A stretch of 64,000 bases of DNA, from positions 50,698 to 114,697 of the forward strand of contig QCPI01000002.1 of the NCBI GenBank assembly GCA_003212625.1. The letters are read 5' to 3'. Source of the stretch: Prochlorococcus sp. AG-436-J02. GTDB taxonomy: Bacteria; Cyanobacteriota; Cyanobacteriia; PCC-6307; Cyanobiaceae. The translations under genes were made by a program, and so were the position numbers. Positions 42,555 through 54,327 of the stretch are shown in pieces; the first letter of the stretch is position 1, and each line of letters starts with the position of its first letter. The notes beneath the pieces are model-generated. The model saw only the letters and a program-made list of their open reading frames with translations. It searched no databases and had not been told where the DNA came from.

Positions 42555-43274
42555 ATGGATTCAGCATCTTTAAGATCCTTAACTCCTTTACTAGATGGAA
42601 TCGACAGATGGGTAGAACTTGCTCCTTTGTTACCTGTGATCGTTTCATTAGAACTTGTATTGTCTGCAGATAACGCAGTCGCTCTTGCTTCTATAACTAA
42701 AAATCTTAGAAATATTGATCAGCAAACACAGGCTCTAAATATTGGAATTTTTATAGCTTTATTATTGAGAATCCTTGTTATACTTACTGCTCAATTCTTT
42801 TTAAATTTTTGGCCTGTTAAGCTTTTAGGTGGTCTTTATTTAATTTCTTTATCTCTTTCTAAAGTAATCAGTATTAACACCCAACAATCAACTGATTATG
42901 CAGCACCATCTGCTGCTAATTCAACTAGTTCTTTATTAAAAGTTATTCTGTTATTGGCAGTAACTGATTTAGCTTTTTCTATCGATAGCATTACAGCAGC
43001 AGTAGCAATAAGCGATCAATTCCTTCTGGTTATTACCGGCGCAATTATTGGAGTAATAGCTTTAAGGTTTACATCTGGATTATTTCTTAAATGGCTAGCC
43101 GTATATCCTAATTTAGAAACAGCCGGATATATAGCAGTTGCAGTGATTGGTATAAAGTTGATTATTCAATTAATTTTTTACAGAATGGATATTCCTGAAT
43201 ATTTATTTTTTCTGATCATGTTATGTATCTTCCTTTGGGGTTTTTCAGGTAAAAAAGTTAATGAGAATATTTAA
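42555..43274 (+). CDS. TerC-family integral membrane protein
   Basis: [17 protein letters not shown] and [19 protein letters not shown]. Confidence 0.85.
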   Translation: MDSASLRSLTPLLDGIDRWVELAPLLPVIVSLELVLSADNAVALASITKNLRNIDQQTQALNIGIFIALLLRILVILTAQFFLNFWPVKLLGGLYLISLSLSKVISINTQQSTDYAAPSAANSTSSLLKVILLLAVTDLAFSIDSITAAVAISDQFLLVITGAIIGVIALRFTSGLFLKWLAVYPNLETAGYIAVAVIGIKLIIQLIFYRMDIPEYLFFLIMLCIFLWGFSGKKVNENI

Positions 43275-44281
43275 TTTCCTAGGATATCATTAATATTCAT
43301 ATCAGATTGGATAGATAATGTGTATCCATCTGTTTTATTTTTACCTTCTAATTGACCATATTTAATTACTATTGGATAATCATTTGTCATTACTTCTATT
43401 CCATTTTTTTTGTTTATCATAATTATTTCTCCAGGAGTTTTTTCTTTTTTTTCACTATTTAACTTTAATTGAGTATCTGGTAATTTATCTTTATTAGTTA
43501 TTAATATCGCTTCAAAAATTTTTATTCTTTGATTATTTTTTATTGTATATGCATTTGGATATAGTCCTAGTATTTTTTTTATTATCTTTCTTGCACTTTG
43601 ATTCCAATCTATTAGATAATCCTCTTTTTTTATTTGCCTTGCGTAACTTGGATCCCCTTTTAGATTTGATTGCTCAATGGCTTTCAATTTATCTAACCTA
43701 TAAGTTTGATTTAATCCTTTGGTTAATGATATACGTCCAAGTGATTTAATTAATAGTTTTGATGATATTTTAGATAATTTATTTGTAAGTATCTCTAGAT
43801 TATCTGTATCTTTTATTTCTGTTGATTCTTGTTCAATAATTGGACCAGTATCTAATCCTTCTTCCATTGCCATAATACATATACCTGTCCTTGTGTCATC
43901 ATTAATAATGCTCCACTGTATTGGTGCGGCACCTCTCCATACTGGTAATAGGGAAGCGTGACTATTCCAACATCCAAGTTTAGGTTGATCTAAAATCTCT
44001 TTTGGAAGAAGTTGACCAAAGGCTACAACTATATAAACATCTGGATTCAAATTTATTAGTTTATCCTTTGTATATTGGTCATTCTTTATAGATTGTGTTG
44101 TATATACAGGTATCCCTAATTCTATTGCTTCTTGTTTGACAGGGGAGGCAGTTAATTTTTTTCCCCTAGTTCGCTTTCTATCTGGTTGTGTAACTACGGC
44201 TACTACTTCATATCCAGCATTAACAATATCTAGTAAATTTTCTGCAGCGTATCTAGGAGTCCCCCAAAAAATAATTTTCAC
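43271..44281 (-). CDS. fmt: Methionyl-tRNA formyltransferase
   Basis: [51 protein letters not shown]. Confidence 0.96.
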   Translation of the reverse strand: MKIIFWGTPRYAAENLLDIVNAGYEVVAVVTQPDRKRTRGKKLTASPVKQEAIELGIPVYTTQSIKNDQYTKDKLINLNPDVYIVVAFGQLLPKEILDQPKLGCWNSHASLLPVWRGAAPIQWSIINDDTRTGICIMAMEEGLDTGPIIEQESTEIKDTDNLEILTNKLSKISSKLLIKSLGRISLTKGLNQTYRLDKLKAIEQSNLKGDPSYARQIKKEDYLIDWNQSARKIIKKILGLYPNAYTIKNNQRIKIFEAILITNKDKLPDTQLKLNSEKKEKTPGEIIMINKKNGIEVMTNDYPIVIKYGQLEGKNKTDGYTLSIQSDMNINDILGN

Positions 44282-45663
44282 GCTTCACCGGTTATTGACA
44301 TGTTTTCAACCCAAACAAATGGACTAATTCCTTGATGAGTAACTATCTTTTCTTTTTCTATTTTTACTATACTATTTAGTACTTTAATTATATCTCCAGC
44401 AACTGTTGCAGCTTCTATTGATGTTCTTTTGGAGTCTTTTACTATCCATCCATCAAAAGGTAGAGAAAATGAACCTTGACTAGCCTTTACTCCTGAGTGA
44501 AGTGCGGATAATTCATCTATTAAAATGTATTCTTGAAGCGTAGATTTTACACTCAGAGTTTCATCCATATCCATTTCACCTTTACTTTTGCTAACAACTA
44601 ACCAATCCGGAGAGACTGATACTTTGGCTCCTAAGCCAGCATGTCCTGTAGGTGCAACTCCAAACTTCCGTGCTGTTGCTTCTGAATGAAGTAAGTTTGA
44701 CAAAATTCCTGATTTAATCAAATTAATATTTTGAGTTGGAGTACCTTCTCCATCAAAACTAAATGCTCCTATATTGTCTGGATGAAGCCCTTCGTCACTA
44801 ATATTTAGACTTTTGACTGCTATTTGTTTACCAAGTGACTCTTCGTTCATTAGACTTAGACCATCAATAATTGATCGTGCATTAAACATTGAACTAAATG
44901 CATTTATCAATTGAAGAAATGCTTCAGGTGTAAAACAAATTAAATATTTTTTTGTTTCTATCGCTTTATAATTTAAATGACTAATTATCTTCTTGGATGT
45001 TTCATCTATACATGAATTTATATCCAGTTTTTCTAAATCCGAATTTATTCTTATAGCTCCCGCACTCCTAGGCTTTTTGTTTTTCTCCTCTGACTTAGCA
45101 TATAAGTATATTGAGGACTGAGATAATTTCATAAATCTATTAGCTCCATCACTATTTATATATAACCTTTCAATATAACTTTCACTTAATCCGTTATAAG
45201 GAACAGAATCTATTGAATCATGTGTATCTATTAATTGTTTTTCAGCTCTCTTAAGTATTGTTAATAATTGATCAATAGAATGACTTTTTGAAAGTTTAGA
45301 ACTTATATCCTTTAAGGGTGACTTGGCTAATGATGAGAATTCTGGAGATTCTTTTTCATTACCATATAAGCTAGCTTCAATTGCTCCTTTCATCGCTTTC
45401 ATTATTCCTTTATCTGTTAAATCTGATGTACTTGTAATTCCTACTTTATTTTTATTCCAAACTCTTAATGTTATTGAATTCCGTTGAGAACCTTTTAGCT
45501 GCTTTGCATTTCCATTTTGTACCTGTACTGATATATCAGTGCTAGAAGAGGCACCCATGTCCCATTTTCTAATATCTAATTCATTACTGTATTTATCTAA
45601 TAGTTGATTTAAAAAAACTGGATTTAATTCACCATTAGTTTTAGTAGTAATATTATTTGTCAT
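44278..45663 (-). CDS. pmbA: TldD/PmbA family metalloprotease, PmbA-like
   Basis: TldE-type C-terminal half; directly downstream of tldD. Confidence 0.85.
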   Translation of the reverse strand: MTNNITTKTNGELNPVFLNQLLDKYSNELDIRKWDMGASSSTDISVQVQNGNAKQLKGSQRNSITLRVWNKNKVGITSTSDLTDKGIMKAMKGAIEASLYGNEKESPEFSSLAKSPLKDISSKLSKSHSIDQLLTILKRAEKQLIDTHDSIDSVPYNGLSESYIERLYINSDGANRFMKLSQSSIYLYAKSEEKNKKPRSAGAIRINSDLEKLDINSCIDETSKKIISHLNYKAIETKKYLICFTPEAFLQLINAFSSMFNARSIIDGLSLMNEESLGKQIAVKSLNISDEGLHPDNIGAFSFDGEGTPTQNINLIKSGILSNLLHSEATARKFGVAPTGHAGLGAKVSVSPDWLVVSKSKGEMDMDETLSVKSTLQEYILIDELSALHSGVKASQGSFSLPFDGWIVKDSKRTSIEAATVAGDIIKVLNSIVKIEKEKIVTHQGISPFVWVENMSITGEA

Positions 45664-45664
45664 T

Positions 45665-47098
45665 CTATCTTCCTCCTACTGTTATTGAATCTACTTTTAT
45701 ATGTGGTTGTCCGACCGTTACATTTATACTTCCACTAACAGAACCACAAAAGCCAGCAGCAAGATCTAAATCATTAGCACACATTGATATTCTTGGTAAT
45801 ATTTCTTTTGCCTCTCCTATTAATGTTGCACCTTTTACTGGTTTATCAAGTTTTCCATTTTTTATTAGATAACCTTCTTCAACAGAGAAATTAAATTGTC
45901 CTGTTGGACCTACACTTCCTCCTCCCATTGATTTGCAATAAAGACCTTTATCTATACTTTCTATTAATTTATCAGGAGAATATGTACCTTGTTTAATATA
46001 AGTGTTTCTCATGCGACTAGCTGCTGCAAAAGAGAAGTTTTGTCTTCTACCACTCCCTGTTCTTGGATGACCAGTCCTCAGGGCACCTGCTCTATCTGAA
46101 ATGAATTGTTTTAATATTCCATTTTCAATCAATAAAGTATTTTGAGGTTCCATTCCTTCATCATCCATAGAGAGAGAGCCAAAAGCATAATTAGATAACC
46201 CTTCATCAACAGCGCATACAGCTGTATTCGCAATTTTTTTGTTTACTTTGTCATGGAAAGGGGAAGTTCCTCGTTCTAACTGAGTCGTTTCTAAAAGATG
46301 TCCGCAAGCTTCATGAAAAATTACCCCACCAAATTTATTTGCTAAAACAACAGGCATTTGTCCTGCTTCGACATATTCTGCATTCAACATTTGTTCAGCA
46401 CTTTCATTCAATTCAATGGCACTTTTATTGATATCCCAGTTTCTCAAATCATTAGGGTTGCCTGAGCTCCCATATCTTCTTGCAGATGTTGACCTATTTT
46501 TATCTTTTATTGCAATTACATTCATTCCAACGGTCTGATGTAAACGAATGTCTCTTGCGAAGACGCCATCTGTCGCTGCAATAACAACTTCCTGCCAACT
46601 TCTTGAATAACTTGCTCTACGTACCTCTAAGTTTTTGTTCTTACTCGAGAGTAATTTGGTCGAATCTAATAATTTAATTGTTGATTCGTTTATATCAGGT
46701 GAATCTTTTAACCAATTTTTCTTTTTAATACCATAATCCTTCAAGCTATCTAGACCTTCAAAATTATGTTTGTTTTGTGTAGCAATTTCAAGGCCTAACA
46801 TTCCTAAAGCTTGTGAAAGAGCAAAGAGAAGACCAGCCTTGGATAAATCATTTGTACTTACAAAACCATCTTTTTTGCCTAGAAACACTCTGATTCCAGC
46901 ACCAATACCAAAGGATGGGCTTACATTGGATATGTCATCCTGTTCTGCTAGTAGAGAAATGTTGTCAGTTTTTTCTAAGAATATCTCTATTAGGTCTGCC
47001 CCTGCTGACTTGCCAAGCGATAATAATTCTTCAATTTGTGGTCTTAATGTCTCGTCAAAAGTATGAAATAGTTGATTTTCACTGTGTTTAGTTAACAA
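45665..47098 (-). CDS. tldD: TldD metalloprotease
   Basis: GGVIFHEACGHLLE zinc motif, MDDEGMEPQNT, GRRQNF. Confidence 0.93.
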   Translation of the reverse strand: MLTKHSENQLFHTFDETLRPQIEELLSLGKSAGADLIEIFLEKTDNISLLAEQDDISNVSPSFGIGAGIRVFLGKKDGFVSTNDLSKAGLLFALSQALGMLGLEIATQNKHNFEGLDSLKDYGIKKKNWLKDSPDINESTIKLLDSTKLLSSKNKNLEVRRASYSRSWQEVVIAATDGVFARDIRLHQTVGMNVIAIKDKNRSTSARRYGSSGNPNDLRNWDINKSAIELNESAEQMLNAEYVEAGQMPVVLANKFGGVIFHEACGHLLETTQLERGTSPFHDKVNKKIANTAVCAVDEGLSNYAFGSLSMDDEGMEPQNTLLIENGILKQFISDRAGALRTGHPRTGSGRRQNFSFAAASRMRNTYIKQGTYSPDKLIESIDKGLYCKSMGGGSVGPTGQFNFSVEEGYLIKNGKLDKPVKGATLIGEAKEILPRISMCANDLDLAAGFCGSVSGSINVTVGQPHIKVDSITVGGR

Positions 47099-47245
47099 TG
47101 TATGTTTATATTGTGAGTTTTTTTATTATGGCATTAGAAGGGCATAACTGCGACTTGCTATATTAAGAACACATATTTATTGTAATTAGTACAATTAATA
47201 GATCATAAAAAGGCATTATTGAATAGATATTAATTTAGATTCTAC

Positions 47246-47701
47246 TTAGTTAGATCCTATCCATTTTTGACCATTTAATCTCTGAAGAACTCTGGAAATC
47301 AATAGAGCTAATGTTGTCTTTTTCTCATCAATTAAAAATGACTCAACAATGCTTGGATCGGAATTTGATTCCGCTAATAATATTGTCTTATCCGAGGTTA
47401 TGAAATCCTTACTAAAACAAAGCCAGAATTTCCTATCTGTTGTCAATTCACAAAAAACCATCCAACATTCTCCTCCTACTACAGGTCTTTTGCCATGTAA
47501 TAATTTTATAGCTTTTACTTCTACACCTTTATCATTAATTGATTTTTTTAAACCAGGAATAAAATAATTTTCTATAAACTCCTCAAAAGGTTTGTCTTCA
47601 ATTTTGGGAGGTTTAATAGTTTTTTTAGGTATACTAGATTTTTCTAATGTTGAAATTTCATTCTTAGTATTTAAATCGTTAGAGGATTTCGGATTTTCCA
47701 T
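47246..47701 (-). CDS. DUF2996-like protein
   Basis: KPFEEFIENYFIPGLKKSINDKG...GGECWMVFCEL. Confidence 0.72.
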   Translation of the reverse strand: MENPKSSNDLNTKNEISTLEKSSIPKKTIKPPKIEDKPFEEFIENYFIPGLKKSINDKGVEVKAIKLLHGKRPVVGGECWMVFCELTTDRKFWLCFSKDFITSDKTILLAESNSDPSIVESFLIDEKKTTLALLISRVLQRLNGQKWIGSN

Positions 47702-47767
47702 AATAATACTTTAGCAAATTTTCCTAAACTTGTTAACTGTTTATTCAAAAAAAAATTAATGTGGCTT

Positions 47768-48361
47768 TTACCAATTTGTATATGAATAATCATCCCAATC
47801 ATTATAGCTTGAACTCTTTTTGTCATTATATTCATAGTCTGTTTGTTCATTAAACTCCTTATTATCATACTCATCTGAATAATCTGAAATTTCAAATGAT
47901 TGAGCTTGATTATATTGATATGCTTCATTCCTCTCTCTTTTTCTACCTATTACCCTAAACCTTGCTTTCATAGTTGGAGATGGATCTTTAGCATCTCTTT
48001 CGATCAAAGTTTTTTGATATGGATTTGTATTAGTTAAATCTAACTTTTCCTTAGGTTCTTCTTCTTCTTCTTCATATTCTTCTTCTTGATTATCAATTTT
48101 ATAGTAACTTAAATTACTCTTCTGTGATTGTATTGTCTTTGCTAGATGAGTTGTAATGAAGTAGGAAAGTATAAAGCCAGTCCCAGTTGATATTGATAGA
48201 TATGTCCCTAATGATAACGTAGGTGTATTCCAAATAAGTATTTGTAATTTTGTTTTCTCCTTTTGATTTGTGATATTTAAAAGAGTAATTACTAGAAATA
48301 CTGAAGCAATAGATATAGACCTTATTAGGTTAGTAAATTTCATTTGTTTGGACCAACCCAT
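47768..48361 (-). CDS. Membrane protein with acidic tail (LapA/DUF1049-like N-terminus)
   Basis: Two TM segments then EEEYEEEEEEPKEKLDL; 22-bp overlap with ubiX. Confidence 0.65.
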   Translation of the reverse strand: MGWSKQMKFTNLIRSISIASVFLVITLLNITNQKEKTKLQILIWNTPTLSLGTYLSISTGTGFILSYFITTHLAKTIQSQKSNLSYYKIDNQEEEYEEEEEEPKEKLDLTNTNPYQKTLIERDAKDPSPTMKARFRVIGRKRERNEAYQYNQAQSFEISDYSDEYDNKEFNEQTDYEYNDKKSSSYNDWDDYSYTNW

Positions 48362-48948
48362 CTATTAATTTTATCTAAATCCTCACCAAGAGAGTCAAAT
48401 AGTCTGACTACTATAAAATCAATTATATCCTCAATGGTTTTTGGGTTTGTATACCAGGCTGGTATTGGTGGAACAATACACGCACCTGCATTAGCAAGTC
48501 GTTTTAAATTTTCTAAATGAATTAAGTTAAAAGGTGATTCTCTTGGGGAAATAATTAATGGCCTGCTTTCTTTTAAATGAACATCTGCACATCTTTCTAT
48601 TAAATCTAATGAAAAGCCAGATGCTATGCGCCCTAATGTTCCCATTGAGCAAGGGACAATAACCATACCCTTTGTTTGATGGCTTCCGCTTGCAATAGAT
48701 GCTGAATGATCATTCCATCTATAACATTTTAATTTTCCTGAATCAACATTTAGTTTATTACGCCAGAAAGCAGCTTGAGCAACTGGTTCTACTGGAATAT
48801 TAATATTACGCTCGCTTTTCGCGACATTGTATGCACCTTTGCTAAGAACTAAATCCACTGTTTTGTCATTTTCAAGCAATAATTGTATAGATCTCTCTCC
48901 CAATTGCATCGCAGATGCACCTGTAATAGCAATAACAATGCTCTTCAT
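48340..48948 (-). CDS. ubiX: Flavin prenyltransferase UbiX
   Basis: IAITGASAMQLGER, GMVIVPCSMGTLGRIASG, IISPRESPFNLIHLENL. Confidence 0.93.
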   Translation of the reverse strand: MKSIVIAITGASAMQLGERSIQLLLENDKTVDLVLSKGAYNVAKSERNINIPVEPVAQAAFWRNKLNVDSGKLKCYRWNDHSASIASGSHQTKGMVIVPCSMGTLGRIASGFSLDLIERCADVHLKESRPLIISPRESPFNLIHLENLKRLANAGACIVPPIPAWYTNPKTIEDIIDFIVVRLFDSLGEDLDKINRWVGPNK

Positions 48949-48952
48949 TTTT

Positions 48953-51256
48953 TTATGTATCTGATGTGATTTCGGGATTGATTTTTATATTGTCTATTAG
49001 ATCAGTCTCTTCATTCCTTACAAGTTCTAAGTCAATTTGATTTTTTAAAATGTCAACTTTCTGTATTTTTACATTAACTTTTTGTGCAAGTTGGTAAGTT
49101 TTCTTATTTTTCCGTCCTATTAAAAGGTTTTGTCTAGATCTATATTCATACCAATCATCTCCTAGAGTACTTACATGAACTAAACCTTCTGCTGTTAAAT
49201 TATCAATCTCTGCAAAGAATCCATAACTTTGAACACCTGTGATGATAGCAGTTAATTCTTTGCCAACTATTTTCTGAGCTTCTCTTCCTTGTGCTATTGA
49301 AATAATATTATTCCTAAGTGACTTTGATTGTTTTCTTATTTCGTTAAGATGTTGAATTAATTTTATATTTATATTTTTTTCAATTGTATCTTTTATCTTA
49401 TTAGAAAAAACCTCCCAATTTACTTGATTCCAAGAATCTTTTTTACCTAATGAAATAGATTCCTTTGTTCGATTAGAGCTTTTATTTTTACCATCATTTA
49501 AAAGTGAACAAATAATAAATTGATTAACTATATTCCAATAATTTAAGGATGGACTACACCAAGGAGACTCTATATACTTATTAGATAAATTATTTATAAA
49601 ATCATCCTCAGTTATTTCATCATTAGTTTTGAAAAGTTTTAGGTGGATTCCTGGAATTACATGTTTTAATAATTTATGTAATATTCTCTTTTCACTACTC
49701 GTACTAATTGAAGATATTAATTGGTTTGTTGTTAGTGATCCTTCACTATTTAGTATTATATTATTATCTAATGCTAAGGCTGATTTTGTGATTTCGTTTA
49801 TAGATGATTGATCAATTTCCTCGTGTTCTTTATATATAAATGGTAATTTATATCCTATTAAATGCTTGGCTAGGATATTATTTGATAATCTAATGAATAC
49901 ATCTAATATTGATTGAGGATCATCATAATCAAATGTTTTAGCCCAACCGTGAAAATCTCTACTTGGAAATGCTTTTTGTAATTCACTTAATCTTTCTAAA
50001 TCAGGTATGTGTTGATCTAATTTTATAATACTATTTGACTTTGAATAATTAGTTTTGATAAGTGAATAATTGTGTAAATGTGCTCTAAGTTATTTTTTAA
50101 TGGGTTTAAGAGCTATCGGAATTGATTTTGATGTAACTTTTCTTTTGTTTATTGCTATAAGGTGGTTTGTTTTAATTATTTGTACTGGTTTAATTATACT
50201 TAAAGAAAACTTCCAATCTATAACAGTACCTTTGCTATTTATATCTATCATTAGTGATATAGATTCACATGTTTGATCAAGTTTGAATTGAGATGCTGAA
50301 TTGAGAGAGTCATTTAAGAAAGCAAGCCATTTATTACCTAAACATGCAATTTCGCCTTTTTCCTTGAGAAAATTGTCTAATTTACCACCCATATTAATTC
50401 TCTCAGCAACAGCTGGAGAATGGATCCAAAATCTATAACCTCCCTCATGTGGCTCAGCAAAAATTGCTGGTAGAGATGGAGAGTCTGAGCAATCCCAACT
50501 TTGGAATAATAATGTTGGTTGTGTTGTTAAATCTTCTCTACCTTTTAAAGATATTTTTTTAGGTGAAGCTTTGGGAACTTCATCATTCTTAGAAATATTG
50601 TTCTTAGAAAGTAATATTTCTAGATCTCCTTCTAAACCGGAATTTAAAGATAATTCTCTGATTATTTTACCTTTTGCTTTGTATTGAGCAATTGGGTATC
50701 TACTTATTTCTATTTCATAAATTATATCTTTGCTTATTTTATTATCTATTAATACTTTTTCACTTTCGAGTTCAATTACAGATATTATTCTATCATCTAA
50801 GGGATAGGCATTTAGTTTACCGTTTGATTTATTTGATTCTATTTTTGCAAGTAAAATATCATTATATCTTTTTAGAACACATTGAATAGAACCCTCAGGA
50901 GCTCTTCGTTTCTGTGCTTGCTTAGTAATTAATGCAATCACTGAATCGCCATGCCATGCATTATTTAAATTTGACTCTCTTATATAGATGTCTTCCCCTT
51001 GATCTTCTCTAACTACAAAGCAATATCCTTTGCTGCTACATCGTACTCTCCCTTTTATAAAGTCAATCTCACTATTAATAGTTAGTCTTTCATCGTTGTT
51101 ATTTTGGATTATTCCTAGTTTTGCTAGAGCCTTGATTGCTATTCCCAATTTATCTCTATCAAGTTTTTTACTAAGTTTCAATGACTTTTCAAGTTGTGCT
51201 AGTTCTAACCCATCTTCTTTTTCGAGATTGTCTAGAATCTTTGAAACTGTAGTCAT
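48953..51256 (-). pseudogene. RNB-family (RNase II/R-type) exoribonuclease interrupted by in-frame TAA at 50090-50092
   Basis: 388 aa ORF (50090-51256) with OB-like N-terminus and RNB-like region, then 378 further codons in the same frame to TAA at 48953-48955, including S1-like ELTAIITGVQSYGFFAEIDNLTAEGLVHVSTLGDDWYEY; (50090-48953)=3x379. Confidence 0.8.
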
Positions 51257-51340
51257 AATGCTTTGTGAAGTAATTAAATTTCTTCGTGTGTAAGGTTTTA
51301 AAGATGCAAGGCTTTAAAGTTAAAAAAAACTATTTGATTG

Positions 51341-51634
51341 CTAGTTATCATTAGTAGTTTCTTTTTTGGTTTGTGCCAGTAGCTTGATTCCTATTATTAA
51401 GAATACTATTCCAGAAAGAAGCTTGAGCATAAAGTCTGGAATGAGATTAGCGATAGATCCACCTGCTAACGCACCCAAAATAGTAGCGAGGATAAGAGCT
51501 ATTGACGAGCCAATAAATACGGCTAAAGGTTTATTAGTACTACTACTTAAGGTAATTGTGGTTAATTGCGTTTTGTCACCCATTTCAGCAAGAAATACAG
51601 TAACAAATGTTGTAAAAATCAGCGTAAGTAGCAT
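51341..51634 (-). CDS. UPF0016/GDT1-family half-size membrane protein
   Basis: FLAEMGDKTQLTTITLSS. Confidence 0.85.
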   Translation of the reverse strand: MLLTLIFTTFVTVFLAEMGDKTQLTTITLSSSTNKPLAVFIGSSIALILATILGALAGGSIANLIPDFMLKLLSGIVFLIIGIKLLAQTKKETTNDN

Positions 51635-51638
51635 TAAT

Positions 51639-52043
51639 TTAAATCAAATCTCGAATCGGAATAAAGCCTACAAAACCTTGTGACACTAGGTATATTCCTA
51701 AACTTAACATAATTATTCCTGAGATAACGGTAAACTTTTCTCTTGGTAAGTTATTCGCTATCCACTGACCGATCAGAACACCGAGAAGGCTTGTAGTAAT
51801 AAGTGCTAATGCAGCCCCTGTAAAAATAATTAGTGGCCTACCAGATTGAGCTGATAGCATCAATGTTGCAAGCTGAGTCTTATCACCTAACTCGGCAAGA
51901 AAAATTGTACTAAATGAAGTAATTAATATACTGATAAAGCTAGCTGAGTCCTTGGTTGTGACAACTTTTATTTTAGGATTTGAATTAGGTTCACCCATTA
52001 CTTCACATTGAGAGATTTTATCTTTAGTATTATGCTTAAACAT
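51639..52043 (-). CDS. UPF0016/GDT1-family half-size membrane protein
   Basis: FLAELGDKTQLATLMLSAQSGRPLIIFTGAALALI. Confidence 0.87.
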   Translation of the reverse strand: MFKHNTKDKISQCEVMGEPNSNPKIKVVTTKDSASFISILITSFSTIFLAELGDKTQLATLMLSAQSGRPLIIFTGAALALITTSLLGVLIGQWIANNLPREKFTVISGIIMLSLGIYLVSQGFVGFIPIRDLI

Positions 52044-52304
52044 TTTTATATCATATATATAAAACCTCTAAATAATCAAGTTACGAATGAATTCCCTATA
52101 TTTATTAGAATATTTCTTACTGAAACTTGGTTGTTGAACTAAACAAAAAGAAAAATTCAAGCCTTAAATGATTTTCTGAGACATGTTTATTAATATCTCT
52201 GTCAACAAAAGGGAGTTTAAGCTAGGAGTAATGATCAAAATTTTTTAATTATTGTGAACTAATGTCAGTTTGTTTAGTATAATTAAATCAGTTTTTTGAA
52301 CAAC

Positions 52305-52388
52305 ATGGGAAACCTATTGCCACTTGTAGCAGTCTTTCTTGCAGGACCAGCCATTATTGCATTAATCTTTTATAGAAGAGGAGTTTAA
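52305..52388 (+). CDS. psb30: Photosystem II protein Psb30 (Ycf12), 27 aa
   Basis: MGNLLPLVAVFLAGPAIIALIFYRRGV; below ORF-track cut-off. Confidence 0.75.
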   Translation: MGNLLPLVAVFLAGPAIIALIFYRRGV

Positions 52389-52391
52389 GAA

Positions 52392-54281
52392 TTACGCTGT
52401 CTCACCAAGGGCAATCTCAGCAAAAGCAAGGATCTTTTCAGAAAAAAACTCTTGGTTTATATTAGCTTTTTTAGATGATATTGGTAAATTTGAAATTAGA
52501 CTCTCTCCTTTTGAGTTAGTGATTTGAATTTTCATATCATCTGTTAATTGACATTTATAATTTCTTTTATGCAACTGTAAGTCTATGATCTTACTATAAT
52601 TTTTAATATCAATTATATTTAACTGTAATCTCCTTGTTTTTTTCCATGTATTTATTTCAATTTTAAAAGCAATATCAACTAAGTCATTTATTTTAAATGT
52701 AGTTGCACAATTCCATTTGATTGCATCTTGATAAGCGGTACCATCATATAATTTCAATTTTAGATGATTTCCTTTTAGAATATATATATCAACTATTCTA
52801 CATTTTCTAGTCCAGAATATAGGAGCCTTATTCATCATTCCAAAAGGTCCTATTAACACTAATTCATTATAAAAGTCATAATCAATATCCTTAAAACTTA
52901 AGTAAGCATCTGGTCTAATTGATTTATTCAGATTACAATTTCTCAATTCTCGAATAGCTATAGTATTTAGTGTTTCTTTAAGTATAGGGATATTCTGTTC
53001 TTTGATAGTAAAACCTGCAGCAGCCGAATGGCCTCCATGAGCCTCAAGTATTTCGGAGCATTCATTTAATGCCAAATTTACATTTATATGGCTGTTTGAT
53101 CTTATTGATCCTCTGAATATTTTATTTTCTGATTCGCAGAGTATTGCTGTAGGTAAGTTGAAATCATCAGCAATTCTTGCGGCTACAATACCGATTATTC
53201 CAGGATGCCATTCTCTATTAGATATAACCAGAAATTTTTTATTTTTTGTATATTCAGTTTTTGCTAATATTATTGCTTGTTTCACAGATAATTCCGTAAT
53301 TCTTTTTCTCTCTTTATTAAGATCAAAACACTCTTTAATTAGTTTTTTTAAAGTAGTTTCGGATGAATTTGTTAGAAGATCTATTATTAATTTTGGATTA
53401 CCAATTCTACCTACTGCATTAATCAATGGGGCTATCTTGTAACCGATATCATCTGCAGAAATAGTAGAATTATTTATTGAGAGCTTTTTGATTATTAACC
53501 TAATCCCTATGTTTTTAGTGGTATTTATTTTTGGTAAACACTCCTTAAGCCATTTTCTATTAGCTCCTATGATAGGTGCCATATCTGCCACTGTACCAAT
53601 ACAAAAAAATACATTTGCAGTTGTGTTTTCAATATTATAATTTAATTTATTACATATATTGTTTGCTAGCATATATGCAATACCAACGCCAGCTAAATAT
53701 TTATAGGGAGAATCCTTAGGCGTTTTTTCTGGGTGAATTAATGCAAATATACTTAAATTGGATTTTTGAATCTTGTGATGATCAGTTATTATCAAATCGA
53801 TGCCAAGTGCGTTTGCCTTTTTAATTGCATTAAATGCAGAGATACCATTGTCTACAGTTATAATTAACTTTATTTCATTTATATTTATTTCATCTACCAT
53901 TTTAATATTTAATCCATAACCATCATCTTTTCTTGATGGAATAAATGGTATAGCATTTCCACCTAACTTAGATAATAATTCAACTAAAAGTACAGTACTC
54001 GTTATTCCATCTGCATCATAATCACCACATATTGCTATTTTTTCATTTCTATCACATGCATCAATTATTCTTTGAGTTGCTTTTTTCAATTCTTTGAAAT
54101 GAGTTTCTGGGTTTGGGAGCTCTGAAGGTGTTAAGAATTCAGCCAACTCATTTTCTAAATTTATTCCTCTTCTGCATAAAACTTTCTGTAAAGTAAGATT
54201 TACCAAGCATTTATCCAGTTGAACCATATTTATTGGTTTAGGTAATATCCATCTTTGGATTTGACTATTATCTGTTGCCAA
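52392..54281 (-). CDS. recJ: Single-stranded-DNA-specific exonuclease RecJ
   Basis: ICGDYDADGITSTVLL, DHHK, GGHSAAAGFTI. Confidence 0.95.
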   Translation of the reverse strand: MATDNSQIQRWILPKPINMVQLDKCLVNLTLQKVLCRRGINLENELAEFLTPSELPNPETHFKELKKATQRIIDACDRNEKIAICGDYDADGITSTVLLVELLSKLGGNAIPFIPSRKDDGYGLNIKMVDEININEIKLIITVDNGISAFNAIKKANALGIDLIITDHHKIQKSNLSIFALIHPEKTPKDSPYKYLAGVGIAYMLANNICNKLNYNIENTTANVFFCIGTVADMAPIIGANRKWLKECLPKINTTKNIGIRLIIKKLSINNSTISADDIGYKIAPLINAVGRIGNPKLIIDLLTNSSETTLKKLIKECFDLNKERKRITELSVKQAIILAKTEYTKNKKFLVISNREWHPGIIGIVAARIADDFNLPTAILCESENKIFRGSIRSNSHINVNLALNECSEILEAHGGHSAAAGFTIKEQNIPILKETLNTIAIRELRNCNLNKSIRPDAYLSFKDIDYDFYNELVLIGPFGMMNKAPIFWTRKCRIVDIYILKGNHLKLKLYDGTAYQDAIKWNCATTFKINDLVDIAFKIEINTWKKTRRLQLNIIDIKNYSKIIDLQLHKRNYKCQLTDDMKIQITNSKGESLISNLPISSKKANINQEFFSEKILAFAEIALGETA

Positions 54282-54327
54282 AAGCTTACCCTACATTGAT
54301 TCATAATTTATTGGAATTATATTAGAA

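Noticed and set aside
47671-47928. 85 aa minus-strand ORF, Met/Ile-rich
   Set aside because: Alternate frame of the acidic tail of 47768-48361
9288-50092. Idea that TAA is globally reassigned because several in-frame TAAs interrupt homologous frames
   Set aside because: Most normal genes here end at TAA at expected C-termini (e.g. the hli genes, dapB, chlH), so at most local suppression or decay is possible
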